Part shown: positions 33,945 to 50,219 of the stretch, in pieces
Numbering within the stretch: the first letter of the stretch is position 1
Layout of the letters: each line of letters opens with the position of its first letter
Assembly: GCA_963573385.1 (NCBI GenBank)
Contig: CAUYLG010026770.1
Coordinates: forward strand, 1 to 64,000
Length of the DNA: 64,000 nt
Reading direction: 5' to 3'
Source: Cacajao melanocephalus
Taxonomy: Eukaryota; Chordata; Mammalia; Primates; Pitheciidae
Program-made: the position numbers and the translations under genes
Notes under the pieces: model-generated
Told to the model about the DNA's origin: nothing
Seen by the model: the letters and a program-made list of their open reading frames with translations, nothing else
Databases searched by the model: none

Positions 33945-36165
33945 CTTTATTGTGCACACAGCAGAACACAATAAAAAAAGGAACAATGTGAGAGCACTGA
34001 TCTCTCCCTAGCCAGAAGGTACAAACTTTCATTCTAATATTTCTAATTTGTCAGATATATTGCTTTTCCAGCTAAGAACCTTTTAAAATACTTGCATGCC
34101 ATACTGAATGAATACTTTGGGCTTTGCTGGCTGATCACTCTTAGCAACTCCAGAGCAATGGCTTGGGAAAGTTTTTCATGAAAAACTACCTGTTACTACA
34201 TTTCTTCCTCAAAACAGAATTATCGGAACTACATTTGGAGAGCATAATTTTAAACTGGATTAATTTCAGGGTCCACAAATGAAAAGTTGACACACCCAAA
34301 GAAACTTCAGCCAATAGAAGAAAGAGCTAGGGCCCCAGACTATATAGCAAATGAATAGTTTAAAAGACCACTCAAGTATTTTGTATATTTATGAATATAC
34401 TAATGAAAGCAAATATTGAATATCTGGGGTTTTAGTCTACTCTGGGTCAAAGTGGTTTCAATGTGATATCAAGTAGCCTAAGGAGTGGACAGCTTAACTC
34501 TTCAGGTCACTGTGATAGCATGGGCATTAGTGAGCTGCAGGAGGCATTATGTACATTAACGGGACTCTAACACATTTGTTTCTGAAGTGTGTGAAAGGCA
34601 GAGAGGCCATATTCATGTCTTCAGCATAGGCCAGAGAATTCAGACCACAATGTTAGGTTCATAATATAATATCCAGATCTAATCTCAAAACTGTTCCATA
34701 CATTTATTTATTTAAATTCTCTACTGGATTAAAGGAGGTTTCCAAGTCAAACACTTTGTGATTGAGGCAGACTTGACTTTAAAGAATTAAGTGTATTTGC
34801 TTATAATTCCATAAAGTCTCCACTTTGTAATTCATACTTTTGTCATGAATGGAAATTACAGAGATTCAACTCCAATGCAAAAATATTTATCTTGACAGAG
34901 TTTGACTAAATAAGGCTGACACACGTCATCTGGAGCTCAGAAGTTATATTAACTTTCAAGACCAGAGGAGAAGTGAACCAGAGAAAAGAAACTAATTTTA
35001 ATATGCTGAGATATTTCATGTCACAAAAGCCAAGCCAAATCTGAAATCCAGGGACAAAAGCAGGACTTAGCTATGAAGTGGTGTTCCGCACCATATCCTT
35101 CCTGCTGGGAATAAGGTTAAACATTACCACTAGGCTAGTCGCATTATGAGACCTCATTACTTCAGACTGCTCTAATGTGGAATTTGTGAAAATTTCATCA
35201 GGGCCCTGGCTAAAACTCCCCGGGATTCACAGAATTTAGGATTGGAAGATGATCACATCCAGACAGCAGCTGTGCCTACAACTTTCTCTATCCCCAACCA
35301 AAGCAAGTGCATGGTGGGTACTCAATAAATAGCAGGTGATTGCACGCACTTGTGGAATGACCTTCCCACATGGAGCAGACATCCTCCTAACAGCATCTTC
35401 GGCAGATGGGAGTCTGGCATCTGCTTTTCTGCCATCTATTGACAGGTCTCTAATGATCTCCTGAGGACACTCATTCTTACTCAGCCAATCTAATTGTTGG
35501 AAAGTTCTGTCTTAATGTTGAACTAAAACCGGTCTTTGTGTAATGGTCCCCCACTAGCATGAGGTCTGCCCTCTACAACAACATAAAATGAATCTTTTTA
35601 GTCTTCTACCTGATCGTTCTTAAAAGAATTAGCAGAAGTTAACAGGCTTCTCCACACACACGATCATCCTAGATCCTGTCTTCTGGGTATAATTTAGATT
35701 GTGAATCTTAATGTTCATATCCAAGAAGATAGTATCACAGACATAAACAGAGAGTGATTATATTTCCCAGCCCCTGCATTTAGTTAGAAAAACCTCATAG
35801 AAAGGCTAACCATATGGCTTTTATTTAGATTAGCCTCTAACCTGTTAAATGTACTAGTTCACCCAAACTCTTTCTACCTTACAGGTTTTCATGGTAGCAT
35901 CCCCTACGTACAGGACTATTTCCTTTTTTAATGTCAAAACTTTGAAGAACACTGTTGATATAAAGTTATTGTAGGTTTGTATAGTCTTTGCAACCATCTT
36001 CCTAACAATGTAATGTTTTTGAGGAAAGGAACCTTCATTCTAATGGTACAAAGACATCACGTGGGCTAGCAGTACGGCTGCTTCATAAACTCTCATGTAA
36101 GAAATGCATTTTAAGCCTATGAGCTACTCAAGGATAGCCAGTGCAGCACCATCTATAAAAATGAA
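33945..36165. other. Intronic sequence, mostly unrecognised
   Basis: A short L2-like ending (GGTGGGTACTCAATAAATAG) occurs at about 35312-35335. Nothing else is named. Confidence 0.45.
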
Positions 36166-36169
36166 AAAA

Positions 36170-36420
36170 AATAAAACGGAAAGACCCCCATACATCCATC
36201 AGTAGAAGAATGGATAAATAAATGTGGTCTGTTAATACGAATACTAGAGATCCATTAAAAAGGATGAATTCGAGCTAAAAGGATCAACATGGATAAATCT
36301 CAAAGAATATAATGTTGAAAATATCTATATGGATAGTGTGGCACCATTTGTGTAAATAGTAAAATGCAAAAAACATTATACAAATAGGCCATAGATGTAT
36401 ATATTTGTAGCAAACTGTGT
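36170..36420 (+). mobile_element. L1M ORF2 end/3'UTR fragment
   Basis: CATCAGTAGAAGAATGGATAA, ACATGGATAAATCTCAAAGA and CACCATTTGTGTAAATAGTA follow the order of old L1M elements. Confidence 0.6.
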
Positions 36421-36424
36421 AGTG

Positions 36425-37145
36425 CACTCACTTCAACTTCAAGATCAGAGTTAGCCCAAGTAAGGGAAGAAGGAAAGCAGATACAGAAAAGATATAAAGA
36501 GACTCCATCTGGGCCTTTCATGCAAAATGCGTATGACAAAATATTAGCATTTGTTAAATCTAAGCCATAGTTATATGGGTACCTGTATTTTTCTGCATCT
36601 TTGAAATAACTCATTTTTTTAAGTGAAAGAGAAAGAAAGTTGTGTTTTATTTCCCCAAAGGAGCTACTATGTTTCTTCCCCTCTGATAATGAGGTCCCTA
36701 TTATTCGGTGGTTTTCCAATTTTTCCTTTTTTAGCACCAGAGCTTTCCTTTCAAATGAAATTTTTTATGGATTCCTAATATACACAACCAATAAACGCAG
36801 AGGTGCCCTGGAGCTCTGCTTTTCCTCCTTCCCTCTGTGCACCTAACTGAGTCCCCAGAGATATCTCCATGGATCAGAAAGCTCCAGAGAGTACAATTTG
36901 AAAACCAATGGTGAAACCCTTTCGCCCTGAATGCCAGTAAGCTACAAGCCAGTGTTCACACTTTATGTCAACAACTATGGTTAGGATATTTACATCCTCT
37001 CACTTCCCTCCCTGGCACTGGTTATCTTTTTATCAAGAACCTGAATGTAATAAAATGGTCCATCTTCAATAATTGACAAAAATTAATACCTCTCAACAAT
37101 TGAAACTGACATTCTTTAATTGTCGTCCTACCATTATTATGAATC
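36425..37145. other. Intronic sequence, nothing recognised
   Basis: A 145-codon open frame on the minus strand (36300-36737) has no recognisable domain and partly overlaps the L1M fragment. Confidence 0.5.
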
Positions 37146-37149
37146 ACAA

Positions 37150-37815
37150 AGGTTTTACAGTGCAGTAGTTCCCTGTAGCCACAAGGGACATGGTCCAAGG
37201 CCCCCAGTGAATGCCTAAAACCATGGATAGTACCGAAACATACATAAACTATAAATGAATTTATTTTTCTTTCTTCACAATTTCACAGATAGAAGATTCA
37301 TTCTTACCACAGATCTGAGCAATGTCAGCATACAATTTCTATACAATTTCTTTTCTTTCCTTACTAATCTGAGAACTTCCACTTGTTCCCCTAAAGGAAG
37401 GACTTTATGCTTTTCTTTGGAATATCCAAATTGCCAGCAGCAGTACACTTGCACTTTGGGACCATTATTAAGTAAAATAAGGGGTACTTCAACACAAGCA
37501 CTGTGATACTGCAACAGAGGATCTAATAACCCAGGTGGCTTCTAAGTGACTCATGGGCAGGTAGCACAGACAATGTGGATATGCTGGATAGGAGGATGAT
37601 TCATGTCCCGGGAGAAGGGAGTGGGACTGTGTGAGATTTCACCACGCTACTCAAAATGATGAACAATTTGAAACGTGTGAATTGCTTATTTCTGGAACTT
37701 CCCACTGATTATTCTGGCATTGCGGTTGACCTCAGGTAATGCAATTTTTGCGTTAACGCAAACATAGTAGCTTCCCCTTAACCATGGTTTCACTTTCTGT
37801 GGTGTCAGAAAATAT
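37150..37815 (+). mobile_element. Tigger/pogo-like DNA transposon remnant
   Basis: Left end text GCAGTAGTTCCCTGTAGCC with CCCAGTGAATGCCTAAAACC, ATGGATAGTACCGAAAC. The right end, TAGCTTCCCCTTAACCATGG and TTTCACTTTCTGTGG, is roughly an inverted counterpart. It is non-autonomous and has no transposase frame. Confidence 0.65.
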
Positions 37816-38066
37816 TTTTAAAAATATTTTTTAAATGGAAATACAAAAGGAACATTTTCTTAATAAAATAAAATATCTCTTAAACAAAAAAAAAGCACTA
37901 CATTATTTAAAGTAAATGTAGTTACACAAATTCATGAGACTCCAGCATTAGAAATGTCAAAATTTAAAGAATATGGTATATAAATGGACTTCAACTACCA
38001 TCTAATACACAATTTTGTTTCCAGACTCTATGAGCTAGTTTATTTGGAACCCCATGGAAATGATTT

Positions 38067-38613
<547 letters not shown>

Positions 38614-38629
38614 TAATATGACACGCCTG

Positions 38630-40535
38630 TGACCAATAATGTATCCATACAAAAAGATAGTGTATACATACTTTCACTTCAATTTTGTGAATGTTCTGAG
38701 ATTTTCACATATTCTATTGACATACATTTATTTTTTCTACCAGGTGATTTTATGCTATGTTTATGAAAATGTCACATTTTTAAAAGAAGTCTATTCAGCA
38801 AAGCATCGCAATTGACCATTCAAACATATCAAAGGTCAAAATCATAGTTCCCAGAAAATTCAAAATAGCCCAATAATATACATGTGGCTTGCCAAACATG
38901 AAACATATTTGCAGTAACTAAATAGAGGTGTGCTAAAGCTGGAGGAACAGTGACCACTTTACCATTGAGTTACTGACTTTTAATATATGTCTATATGATG
39001 AGAAATATCACTTTGGGGAGAAATTACACACAGTAGCAGTAACAGGCAACTTGAACTACACCTACCAACTGAACTACACCTACCCAGTGAGCTCCACATC
39101 AGAGAAATCACAGAATTAGAGTAGAGTGCTAATTGCTGCTGCCTGGCTAAGCACCCAAGCTTCCAGTTCTCACCGGGCACCCACCCAGACATGACCAAAG
39201 AAGGCTTCTGCATTTCAACAGGAGAATCCTAATCAATCCTGCCCTCACACCAGGGCCAAGTGTGGCCAGAACTTAAGAGTGTGAAATTATTTCTTTATCA
39301 GCTGTTTTTCCCCTCGGCCTCACTCTCCCTTTCAGGGAAACAAGCAGTCTCTGCCTTACTTCATTCACTGGGTATTAGGGATGTCAGCTGGGATATGAAG
39401 GACATTATGAAAAAGGAGAGTGTCAGGTTGCAAAGAGGGACTTTGGGGTATGGCAGATATCTAAAGGAAAGCAGAATAAGGGAGAAGAAAAGGAACTAAT
39501 GAATCCTACATCCTGTGTTCATCCATCGAACTACAAAAATCAATCCGCTTGCCTGAAAATGTACCATTATCAAGATCACCACGGAACAATAATATGAATG
39601 CATTTTTGAAGAGATGCTTTTTAACACAAATCAGGTGTTACATCACCTTTTCCAGCAACATACGATGTTGGTGTGTTGGGGGAAAAAAGACAAACGGGAA
39701 AAAATGTGGAAAGTTCAAAGAACCACAAAAATGATCAAATGCATCGTGAAGTTTTCATCAGGAAGGTTATATATCCTAAAAAGGCTAGTGAAAACAAGTC
39801 CAAAACATGATTGGATAAGAGTGGAGGCTGATGAAACACCAAGACAGATTGATTACTAAAGTCAGCTGAGATGTTCATCTCCAGAAATTCATAGGAAAAG
39901 AACAGACAACCTCAGAGCTAGAAGACTTAGGTACTTATCTGCACCAAATCAGATGTGATGACCAGGACTAGGACCCTGTGATCAAAATAATACACGAAAA
40001 GCACCTGGTATAGATTTTAAGACAGTTGTTCAAGGATACGTAAAGATTAAACCTAAAATATCCAACAGTCAACACACTGGCTCTGAGAATGGATAGAAGA
40101 CCGGTGTGAAGAGACTCCATCCAGCAAATGCCCAGTGTATGCATGGGGCAAAGTTTGAGTTCCAACAATCTGCAATAAACTCCTTATTAGCTTGGTAGTC
40201 AGGGAATGTGGTGCCTCAGCTAATCAAATGTTTTTTGTTAATTGTTGCCACATGCAGAAGGATTACAAATTTTTAAAGAATGAGAATAAATTAAAATACA
40301 CTTAACATTACAACTAAACTGATTATAATTTAATCTTTCTCTAATTATTCAGAATGCATTCCAGGGTCATCAAGAGAAGCATAAATTATCAGTGCTTGAT
40401 GACTGTGCAGGAAGTCACAGTTTTTCTAAAATCCTGGTTACTAGATGCTGGTAACAAAGAATTCACTGCAAAAGTTCTCATTTAGAGGATTTATGTGGTA
40501 GGCATTTCTCTAGGATATGAAGTATGTCATTAATC
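38630..40535. other. Intronic sequence, nothing recognised
   Basis: I could not name any repeat or gene here. Short open frames of 61-81 codons look like chance. Confidence 0.5.
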
Positions 40536-40539
40536 TGTA

Positions 40540-40680
40540 CCAAAAATAAATTTTCAGAGATGACGAACTAATATTCATAGAGGTAGAATAATGTGCCCAA
40601 GGTTCACAACGTGAAAGATTATCAGAGCCAGATTTTGAACACAGATCTGTCTTTAAAGAATTTGTTTTCTGAAGTCATGT
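40540..40680 (-). repeat. MIR fragment
   Basis: AATAATGTGCCCAAGGTTCA and CAGAGCCAGATTTTGAACAC are reverse MIR text. Confidence 0.6.
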
Positions 40681-40685
40681 TTTCC

Positions 40686-41008
40686 GCAGCAGCATAGATG
40701 AAGCTGGAGGCCATTATCCTAAGTGAAATCACTCAGAAACAGAAAATTAAATGTTGTATGTTCTTACTTATAAGTGGAAGCTAAACAACAGTACACATGG
40801 ATACACAGAAGGAAATTAAATAGACACTAGATATTCCAAAAGTGGGGATAGTTAGAGGATAGATGAAAATTGAAAACTACCTATTGGGTGTAATGTTCAC
40901 TATTTGGGTGACAGGTACACAAGAAGCCCAAACCTCACCATTATGCAATATACCCATGTACATCCTGCCCATGTACCCCCTTGAATCTATCTAAATCAAC
41001 CAATTAAA
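40686..41008 (+). mobile_element. L1 3'UTR fragment
   Basis: GAAGCTGGAGGCCATTATCC, then TACTTATAAGTGGAAGCTAA, AAACTACCTATTGGGTGTAA and CCATGTACCCCCTTGAATC. It is severely 5'-truncated. Confidence 0.9.
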
Positions 41009-41009
41009 G

Positions 41010-44000
41010 CACATGCTCTTTCACTATGTCAAACAAGCAAATCCTTGTGGCATAAGAGTATTCATAAAATTATCTGCCTGTCTGTATAAAACTTGTACAC
41101 AATCAATGGGTCAGGCTATTTATTTTTCTAGAAATGCTGAAGGATTTTTCTGAGTCATTCTTGACATTGTTACCATCTATTCATGAGGACAGCAAACTTT
41201 GGCCATGAAATATTTTTGAAGCTTCCTTTTTTTTTTTTTTAAGGCCAACTTGTCATTCAAAGTATCAAGAACATACGCTGAATATCTTTGGGGTAAAAAT
41301 ATCTTAAGAGAATAAACCTACAAAGCCTCAACCACATAAAAATGATCTGCTAACAAATGTATACACTTAAACAGACTCATTTACTCATATTTTATGTGCT
41401 GATCTAATTTTTATTATTCTGCTCATGTTCAACTACAAAACATATTTGACTTGACTATTACTCATAAAAGAACATGGTCATTTAAAATTATTTAAGACTT
41501 TGAGCTGTGTCTACGTCTATTAAAGAAATGAATTCCACTTGTTGCCAGGAGAGTGAAAAACGTTATTTCATCAGCAAATGTTAAAGATTCCTCCTCCTAC
41601 CCTACTTCTATTAGCTATTGTGTAGTCCCCACTCATTAATGTTTTCACCTGAAACACTGATGGCTTCCTGTTCACCTTCACTCACCAACACCAGTTAAAA
41701 TTCTTCAGGCTTCAAACACCTTCTCTTCCTCCACCCATAATAGTTTCACTTATTTTTAAAGCAGGCAGTGATTCCCATAATGGACTTTCACAAACAAGGG
41801 GGGAAATGTGGCTGAACTTTAGAATAGCACAAACTAATCTCAGGCCGTGATACTGTTTCATTAGCTAATCTCAATCACAGACAGGAGACTTTGCTGTAGA
41901 TGAGGTGACCCTTTTCAATGAGATGGTCCTCCCTCCCCCACCTCTGCACATAGACTTTTCAGATAAGCCTTAAGAATGACTTTCTAAAAGAAACCATTTT
42001 CATCTCCAGCACCAGTCTGATAGTTTCACTGTATTGAAGAAAATGCTACCTAAATAGTAACTTAGGGTAAAAGTAGCACTGATTGTCATAAGCTCTATGC
42101 TCAAAAGTCAGAACAGAAAAACAGACTTGCCTATGTGAAGTCTCTGCACAGACTTAGGATGAGACTGTAATTCTGAAAATGCTGCAACTTGATCCGTCCT
42201 TCTAATTCAGAATCTTGCCCAGAAACAAAAGTTGAGCACTCAAGTTAAATATAAGGAAAGTCAAAATTGCTGCACTAATTGAATTAAATTATGCATTTAT
42301 GGCAAAGTGCAAAAACTCACACTTATCTTAAAACTTGATAGATTAGGGACCTCTTGCCATAATTGTGTTTTGAAAGGTGATTTTACTGCTGGTGACTGTA
42401 ACTGCTGTGAAGTTGTTCAGCTGGGGATTTTATACTAATGCCTTGAAATGAGTTGGTTCATCCAGTTTCCTCTCCGAGATTTTATGCTCTCTACAGTAAC
42501 TTTGTTAAACTTGAGTCTGAAGTGCCCTTCTAACTCTGAACTCTGAAGGAAAACTTTCTCAAGCAAAGAAAGGTGAGGTTCATTTTCAATATGAATGAAT
42601 AGAAGAGGAAACACTCAGATTGAAGGTCAGGAAAATCTGGAACCAGAATCAATATCAATAGAAACAGCACATTGAAGAGCAAGGTCTAATTTTATGCCCA
42701 TATAAGAAAGGTGTTAAATTTCAAATTAGGTAGCTGGATAAGAAGAATGAAGAGAGGATTTTTTTTTTGTATAAAAAAGACCATTAATTATAATTCCTTG
42801 GACTAAATTTTATAGCTTAAGAAATTATCAAGAGTTCTAATAAAATGTGATCCGTGACATATTTCTGCAGAAGGAGTATCGAGAAGGTCACAAAATTCTT
42901 AGGCTGGCAGTATGCCACAAGATCAGCTGGTTCAACCCTTTTATTTTTCAATTAAAGAAACTGAGGCACAGAGCACTTAAGAGATTTTATACACAATAGC
43001 TTTAAAGCTCTAGTGTATATTTAAATTATTGTTGCCCCAAACAGAAATTTAATATCGAAATGATATAGTTAGCATTCATGCATATTCCAATGCATAAAAA
43101 TTGTTTAATATAGAATAAGCAATCTGCCACTTCTTTAGAAGTCAAAAAAGTACAATGTTGGTATAAGTCTATATTTCATTGAAATTCCCAGAAGTAAGTA
43201 ATTCAGTTTTTCTGCTAATTTAGGCTCAATCTCCTTATCAGTTATTAAACATTTACTGAGCACTTACTGAATGCTGAGTATATAGCTCATAACTTCAAAA
43301 TTTTATTCTGGTCAGAATTTTGTCTGTATGTACATTTCTTCTGCCTATGAGTTCTTATAACTTTTAATAACTTTCATTTTCTCCTAAAAATGGTTTTCTT
43401 CTTTTTTTTCAAGGATTATCATGAATATTGTCTTCAAGAATCAAAGTATCTCTCAAGTTCCATATGTTCAATTTTCTTATTCAACAAATACTTGTTACAA
43501 TACTGCAGTTAGAAGCCGATGAAGTGGTCATGGCATCAATTTAATGTTTTTAATCACAATATTGCTGCTTTCTGTCTACACTGTATCGGACTCATTATTG
43601 AAAAAAATAAGATAGGATGTAGTGAACCAGTAATTCACACGATTAGGAGTCTGCGAAAGTTGGAAGAAACAATAATTATATCACTGTAGAGCAACTGACC
43701 AATATAAACAACATTGAAGCTATAAAAAGGTAAGATGGGAAGACTACAGAGAGGAAGCTTATAGAGCTGGTGAGATCAGCACCACCTAAGGTCTGATCAT
43801 CAGCACTGCAAATCCACCACTTCATTTCTTTTCACTGCACCCAGAACTAATCCCTACTAATAAACGAGATCTTTATTTACAAAACCTAATGTCAATGTAT
43901 TAATTTACAATGAGGAATATATCTTTTCAAACATTGGAAAACTCATGTTAAGTTTCCTGAGCTGAAATAGCTAACATTTGACCATCTGCTTCTTTGGATT

Positions 44001-45000
44001 CTTTCCATGAGCCCACAGCTATCCAATAGAATCCTTAACACAGTTATCCAGGCAATGCCTGTGAATCACACTAAAGTTGAACCCTACTGGCCTCATTCAA
44101 AGGCAGTGCTTTTTCACTCCCAAGATGACTAAGAGGCAGATAGTAATCTGGTTATTATGGAGATCAGGGAATAAGAGCTAATGTAGACAGACGCTTGAGG
44201 ACCACTTCATCTACACTCTGGGAGAAACCTGAGAAATTCACCTTGCTTCAATTCTAGTAGCCCTCTGATCACTTGAATATTCCAACATGGCTCTCTCCTG
44301 AAACGGTTTTTAAAAATCATTATTGAATCCTCCCTGAAGCTATCCAGGGAACAGAAAAAATAGATACATCAGTAAATAATGAAAATCATTATTGAGTTCT
44401 TTCTCTTCTCCCCCTTCCCCTTTTTCTAGTTTCCATTCAGCCAACTCTTCCCATTGGAAAGGCTACATTATTTTAGATAAATTATATTTCAATTGTTTTC
44501 CTTATTGGTCTTTTTCACAGTTATGAAAACAAAAACTGAGCTTCTGCTTACTGTTAGATGACACATTTCCATGAAAAGAAAATGAAAGGTTAGTTTGAAA
44601 TCATCTGGATTTTTTTAAAGGCTCTATATATTCTTAAAATTCACTGGACCTTAGGTGGCAGGAGACCGTAAGTAATTATCACTTCAGAGTAGTTGAAACT
44701 GAGTTTAAAAGCCCAAAGGGAAGTCAACCAGTTGGGGCACAGCATATATATTGGAATACTACAGACAGAGAATATAGTGGTTTCCAGTTAAAAAGCACAA
44801 GGGAAGATTTTCTGAAGTGTGATTGAACTGTTTCTCACATGGGCAACTCCCTGAAACCTGTTCCTGTGAAACAGGTACACCAGGTTCTATATTTCTAAGA
44901 GAATGTGTCTGATAAATGATTTAGGTTTCTGATCACATCAATACGTGCCTCACCAGACAAGTGTGGTGAAATAGCTCGTCAAAAAACTTACATAAACTTA
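41010..45000. other. Longest stretch without recognised large repeats (about 4 kb)
   Basis: Apart from a T run near 41226-41240 and short MIR-like phrases at about 42935-42975 (AAGAAACTGAGGCACAGAGC, partly) and 43235-43290, I recognise no transposon, exon or RNA gene. This lack may reflect old, diverged repeats or conserved non-coding sequence. I cannot tell which from one species. Confidence 0.45.
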
Positions 45001-45002
45001 CA

Positions 45003-45092
45003 CAGATAGATAACACACAGATAGATGGATAAATATATACATACATACATACATACATACATATATTTCTGTGTGTGTGTGTGTGTGTGATT
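45003..45092 (+). repeat. Compound microsatellite: (GATA)-like, (CATA)n, (GT)n
   Basis: A short imperfect AGATAGAT part is followed by seven or so ATAC units and then a run of nine or so GT units. Confidence 0.95.
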
Positions 45093-45344
45093 CTGGACTT
45101 TATTAAGCACTGTATTAATCACTTGGTCATAGTTCTCTAAAAACACTTAAATTGATCACACTTTTATAGGAGTAAAGAAAATGCAGGAAAATAAATCCAT
45201 AAAATCTGAGAATCTAGATTTTGAAAAGACCCAAATAATGAGCACCAACCCCTTTCCTTGGCAGTGGAGAGTGTTGAGGTCCAGATGATGCATTTTGACC
45301 AGAGTGATGGATGTGTTCAGAGCATATGTAGGTATAAATGATCT

Positions 45345-45500
45345 CATTTTATTTTCACAACTGACCGTGGGTTAGTTGGGTTAATCGGAACAGAAGTTAG
45401 GATTAGTCCCATTTTACAGATGAGGAAATTGACATTTAGAGAGTACTAATCATGACTTACCCAAAGGAACACCACTAAAACACAGAATTCTGTTCATCTT
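45345..45500 (-). repeat. MIR element
   Basis: TCCCATTTTACAGATGAGGA and TTAGAGAGTACTAATCATGA are the reverse MIR core. Confidence 0.7.
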
Positions 45501-45764
45501 CCCTCTCCAAATCCTGCAGACTTTCTACTTGGATGTACACTACTCTACCATGCTTCTCAGTGGGAAAGAAGGGCAAATGGCAAGTATGTCACTGACTGAA
45601 GAAGCAGGGAAAAATAAGTGAGAAGGGCATCTGGCATATCTCTCTTTAAGGTTAACTCTGTAATATCTGGCTGTCTGAGTCTAAGTGTGATCTACATATG
45701 TAGACTAGTGGGACACAAACGTAAGAAATTATTTTCTTCATGACTTTTCAAATTCCACAAATAA

Positions 45765-45905
45765 AACTACCATATATCGAAAGGAAATGAAATCAGTGTA
45801 TTAAACAGATACCTACACTCCCGTGTTCATTGCACCATTATTCACAATAGCTGGGATATGGGATCAACCTAAGTGTCTACAATGGATGAATGGATAAAGG
45901 AAATG
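45765..45905 (+). mobile_element. L1 ORF2 3'-end fragment
   Basis: ACCTACACTCCCGTGTTCATT, TATTCACAATAGCTGGGATA and GAATGGATAAAGGAAATGGG belong near the end of ORF2. Yet the next piece of L1 starts earlier in the element, so this is a separate or rearranged fragment. Confidence 0.8.
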
Positions 45906-47880
<1,975 letters not shown>

Positions 47881-47884
47881 AAAA

Positions 47885-49955
47885 ACAAACATTGCACACT
47901 CTATATACTAGCACCCACTAGCCATTCTCATGCTCAGCCTTTGAACCTCGTTCTTTCTCTGTGTTCTGACCTGACCCCTTGTGGCTAGCAGTCATCCACT
48001 GCAGCAAGGAGCAGCCTTGCTAGCAATGTGGAGTCTATCCAAATCCCACCCCACATGGCCCCAAAGCCATACAGTTATATGTAACACGTTACAAGATGGA
48101 CTGCTTCCTAGGGCCCAAGGTGACAAAGATGTCCTCTGGGAAGCAATAAAAAAATAGATACAGAGTGGGAATCTATATTCAGGTATTTGGGTCTCTCTTC
48201 TGAGCTTGCAATGGATTTTTAATTGATTGGTGTTTCTAAAAGGTCACCGTATTAACCTTTGAGATCTTTCCCTAATGCTTAGGATTTTTTTCCAGTGCAC
48301 ATTTAGAAAAACACAGATGCTTAACACATTTTGTCCAGTTAAATGTGCCTCTGTGATCTGAAATTGGCGTAGGCAGGTGGCTGCCAGGTCTGTACTACTT
48401 TGGGAAATGGATGGATTTCTCCTTTACCTGCTCTCCGTGGGAAGGGAAAGACGTAGGGGGAGGAAGAATGCCGACAGACAACAGCAGGGTGATTCTGTGC
48501 TCAGCATCTTGTCTTGGTGGTATATCCAAGCTGCAAGATTTATAACCTTCTTGTTACAATGTATCAGCTTCAACATTTTCAGTGAAGTCTTCAATAACTT
48601 CGATGACATCTTGCTGAGGGGTTTTGTCATTAAAGGCCAAAAGCTGGTCATTAACAAACCTTCTCTGCAATCATCTACCGCTGTGCTAACTCAGGCATGG
48701 ATCTCCCTGGAAAGTTGGACTGGCTCAGAAACTTTTCAGAAGGCTGCATTTTTTTTAATGTGTGGGGTATATTTCTTCGGGGAAAGAAAATATGCCTCCC
48801 AATCATTTAGTCATTTATTTCTCATTATTCATTATCTAGCCTTTCCATGATAGAACCAAATTCAACAAATATGTGTAGAACACTGCTATACAGCAGTCAT
48901 GGTGCTTAGAGCTAAAGACACAATTATAAAAAACAGACACAGCTCTGGTTCTCAGAGAATTCACAGCGCGGCCACCCCCAAAAGAATTAGTCATCATTTT
49001 TATAGAATCCTTAGTAAATGTGCCAGACTTCTTTTAGGCAACATAAGCACTATCTTGATCATTTTTTACCACTCTTTAAAAGAATCAATGTTCTTATTAT
49101 CCCCATTTTAGAAATTAGGTGACTGATGTGATTGCCTGTTTCAGAATTTTCCCAAAGATTTTGGGCTCATGAGGGGCAGAACCAGAGTCTCAAACCCATG
49201 TTCTCCCTGACAAACAAGCACGCTCATCTACTTCAAACAGGACTGGTCCAGGAAGAAAGCAAAGAGGATGGCATTCCAGGTGGAGGAAGGATCACAAGCC
49301 AGACTGAAAGCACACACATGCTGGGTAGGTTGCAAACCGCTGGGATCCCCTTTAAAGAGAATTTAGGTGATCAGGGCAGTATCAGCCATTGGAGCAATAA
49401 CTTCTGGCTCCCCATCCTTCCTCATCTCCATGAAAGCATTTAGACTGGACAGGTATCCATTTGTGTGCATCTATGTTTGAAGCTAAAATTGCCCATTGAC
49501 TCTGGAGTATTGAGGACTGGTGTAACTGTTGCTAAGGTAATAAAAATTCCTATGATATGTGAAAAGTTTAACAATTTGAACATCATTGAATCCCAAACTT
49601 ACACAAAGATTCATGTGGCAGAACAATTCCCAGTTGTTTGACAGCAGTTTCTGCTGTCAACGATTTGACTTTTCACCTAATCTGGTCACCTCCCAGAGGG
49701 AAATAATAAATGGGACTGCTGCTTTCTCCTCCATGCAATTCAGAACAGAAAAAGCCAGAGGATCAATGTTATAACACACATCCAGAAGTTCCTCAAAAAG
49801 AAAGAGAAACATGCAAATATGGGGAAACAGTCTGCTAAAATTTGTAGGGGGGGAATGAAAAATAACAAGTCTTGGAATGGCATTTTTTTTTAATAACAAG
49901 AAGAATAACTTGGAGGTAATAGATATGTTTTTAAGAGTGCACATTTTGTATTAAT
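47885..49955. other. Intronic sequence with an unexplained open frame
   Basis: A 157-codon plus-strand frame (48377-48850) has no recognisable domain. About 48850-48960 resembles the front of the unclassified ancient repeat (AATTCAACAAATATGTGTAG). The rest is unrecognised. Confidence 0.4.
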
Positions 49956-49959
49956 AATA

Positions 49960-50215
49960 ATTGTTACCATTGATTAAGGAGCTACTATGTGTCAGGCAGT
50001 TGCTAAGGTAATTTTGCACATTAACTCATGAAATGGAATCTCTATATAACAGCCCTGCTAGGAAAAATAAATAAATAACCATTATCCCCTTTTTTATAGA
50101 TAAGCAAACTGAGGATTAGACAGGTTGAGTACTTTGCTAAAGATCCTTTATTGAATAATTTGCAGAGCTGGAATGCAAATCTAGTTATATGTTAGTTCAA
50201 GTTTTTGGTACCATT
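49960..50215 (-). repeat. MIR element
   Basis: GCTACTATGTGTCAGGCAGT, ACATTAACTCATGAAATG and AAACTGAGGATTAGACAGGT form a nearly complete reverse MIR. Confidence 0.85.
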
Positions 50216-50219
50216 TACT

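Noticed and set aside
36300..36737. 145-codon minus-strand open frame
   Set aside because: It overlaps an L1M fragment and has no recognisable domain.
45003..45092. Direct repeats considered as a CRISPR array
   Set aside because: It is a simple microsatellite with no spacers, in a eukaryotic genome.
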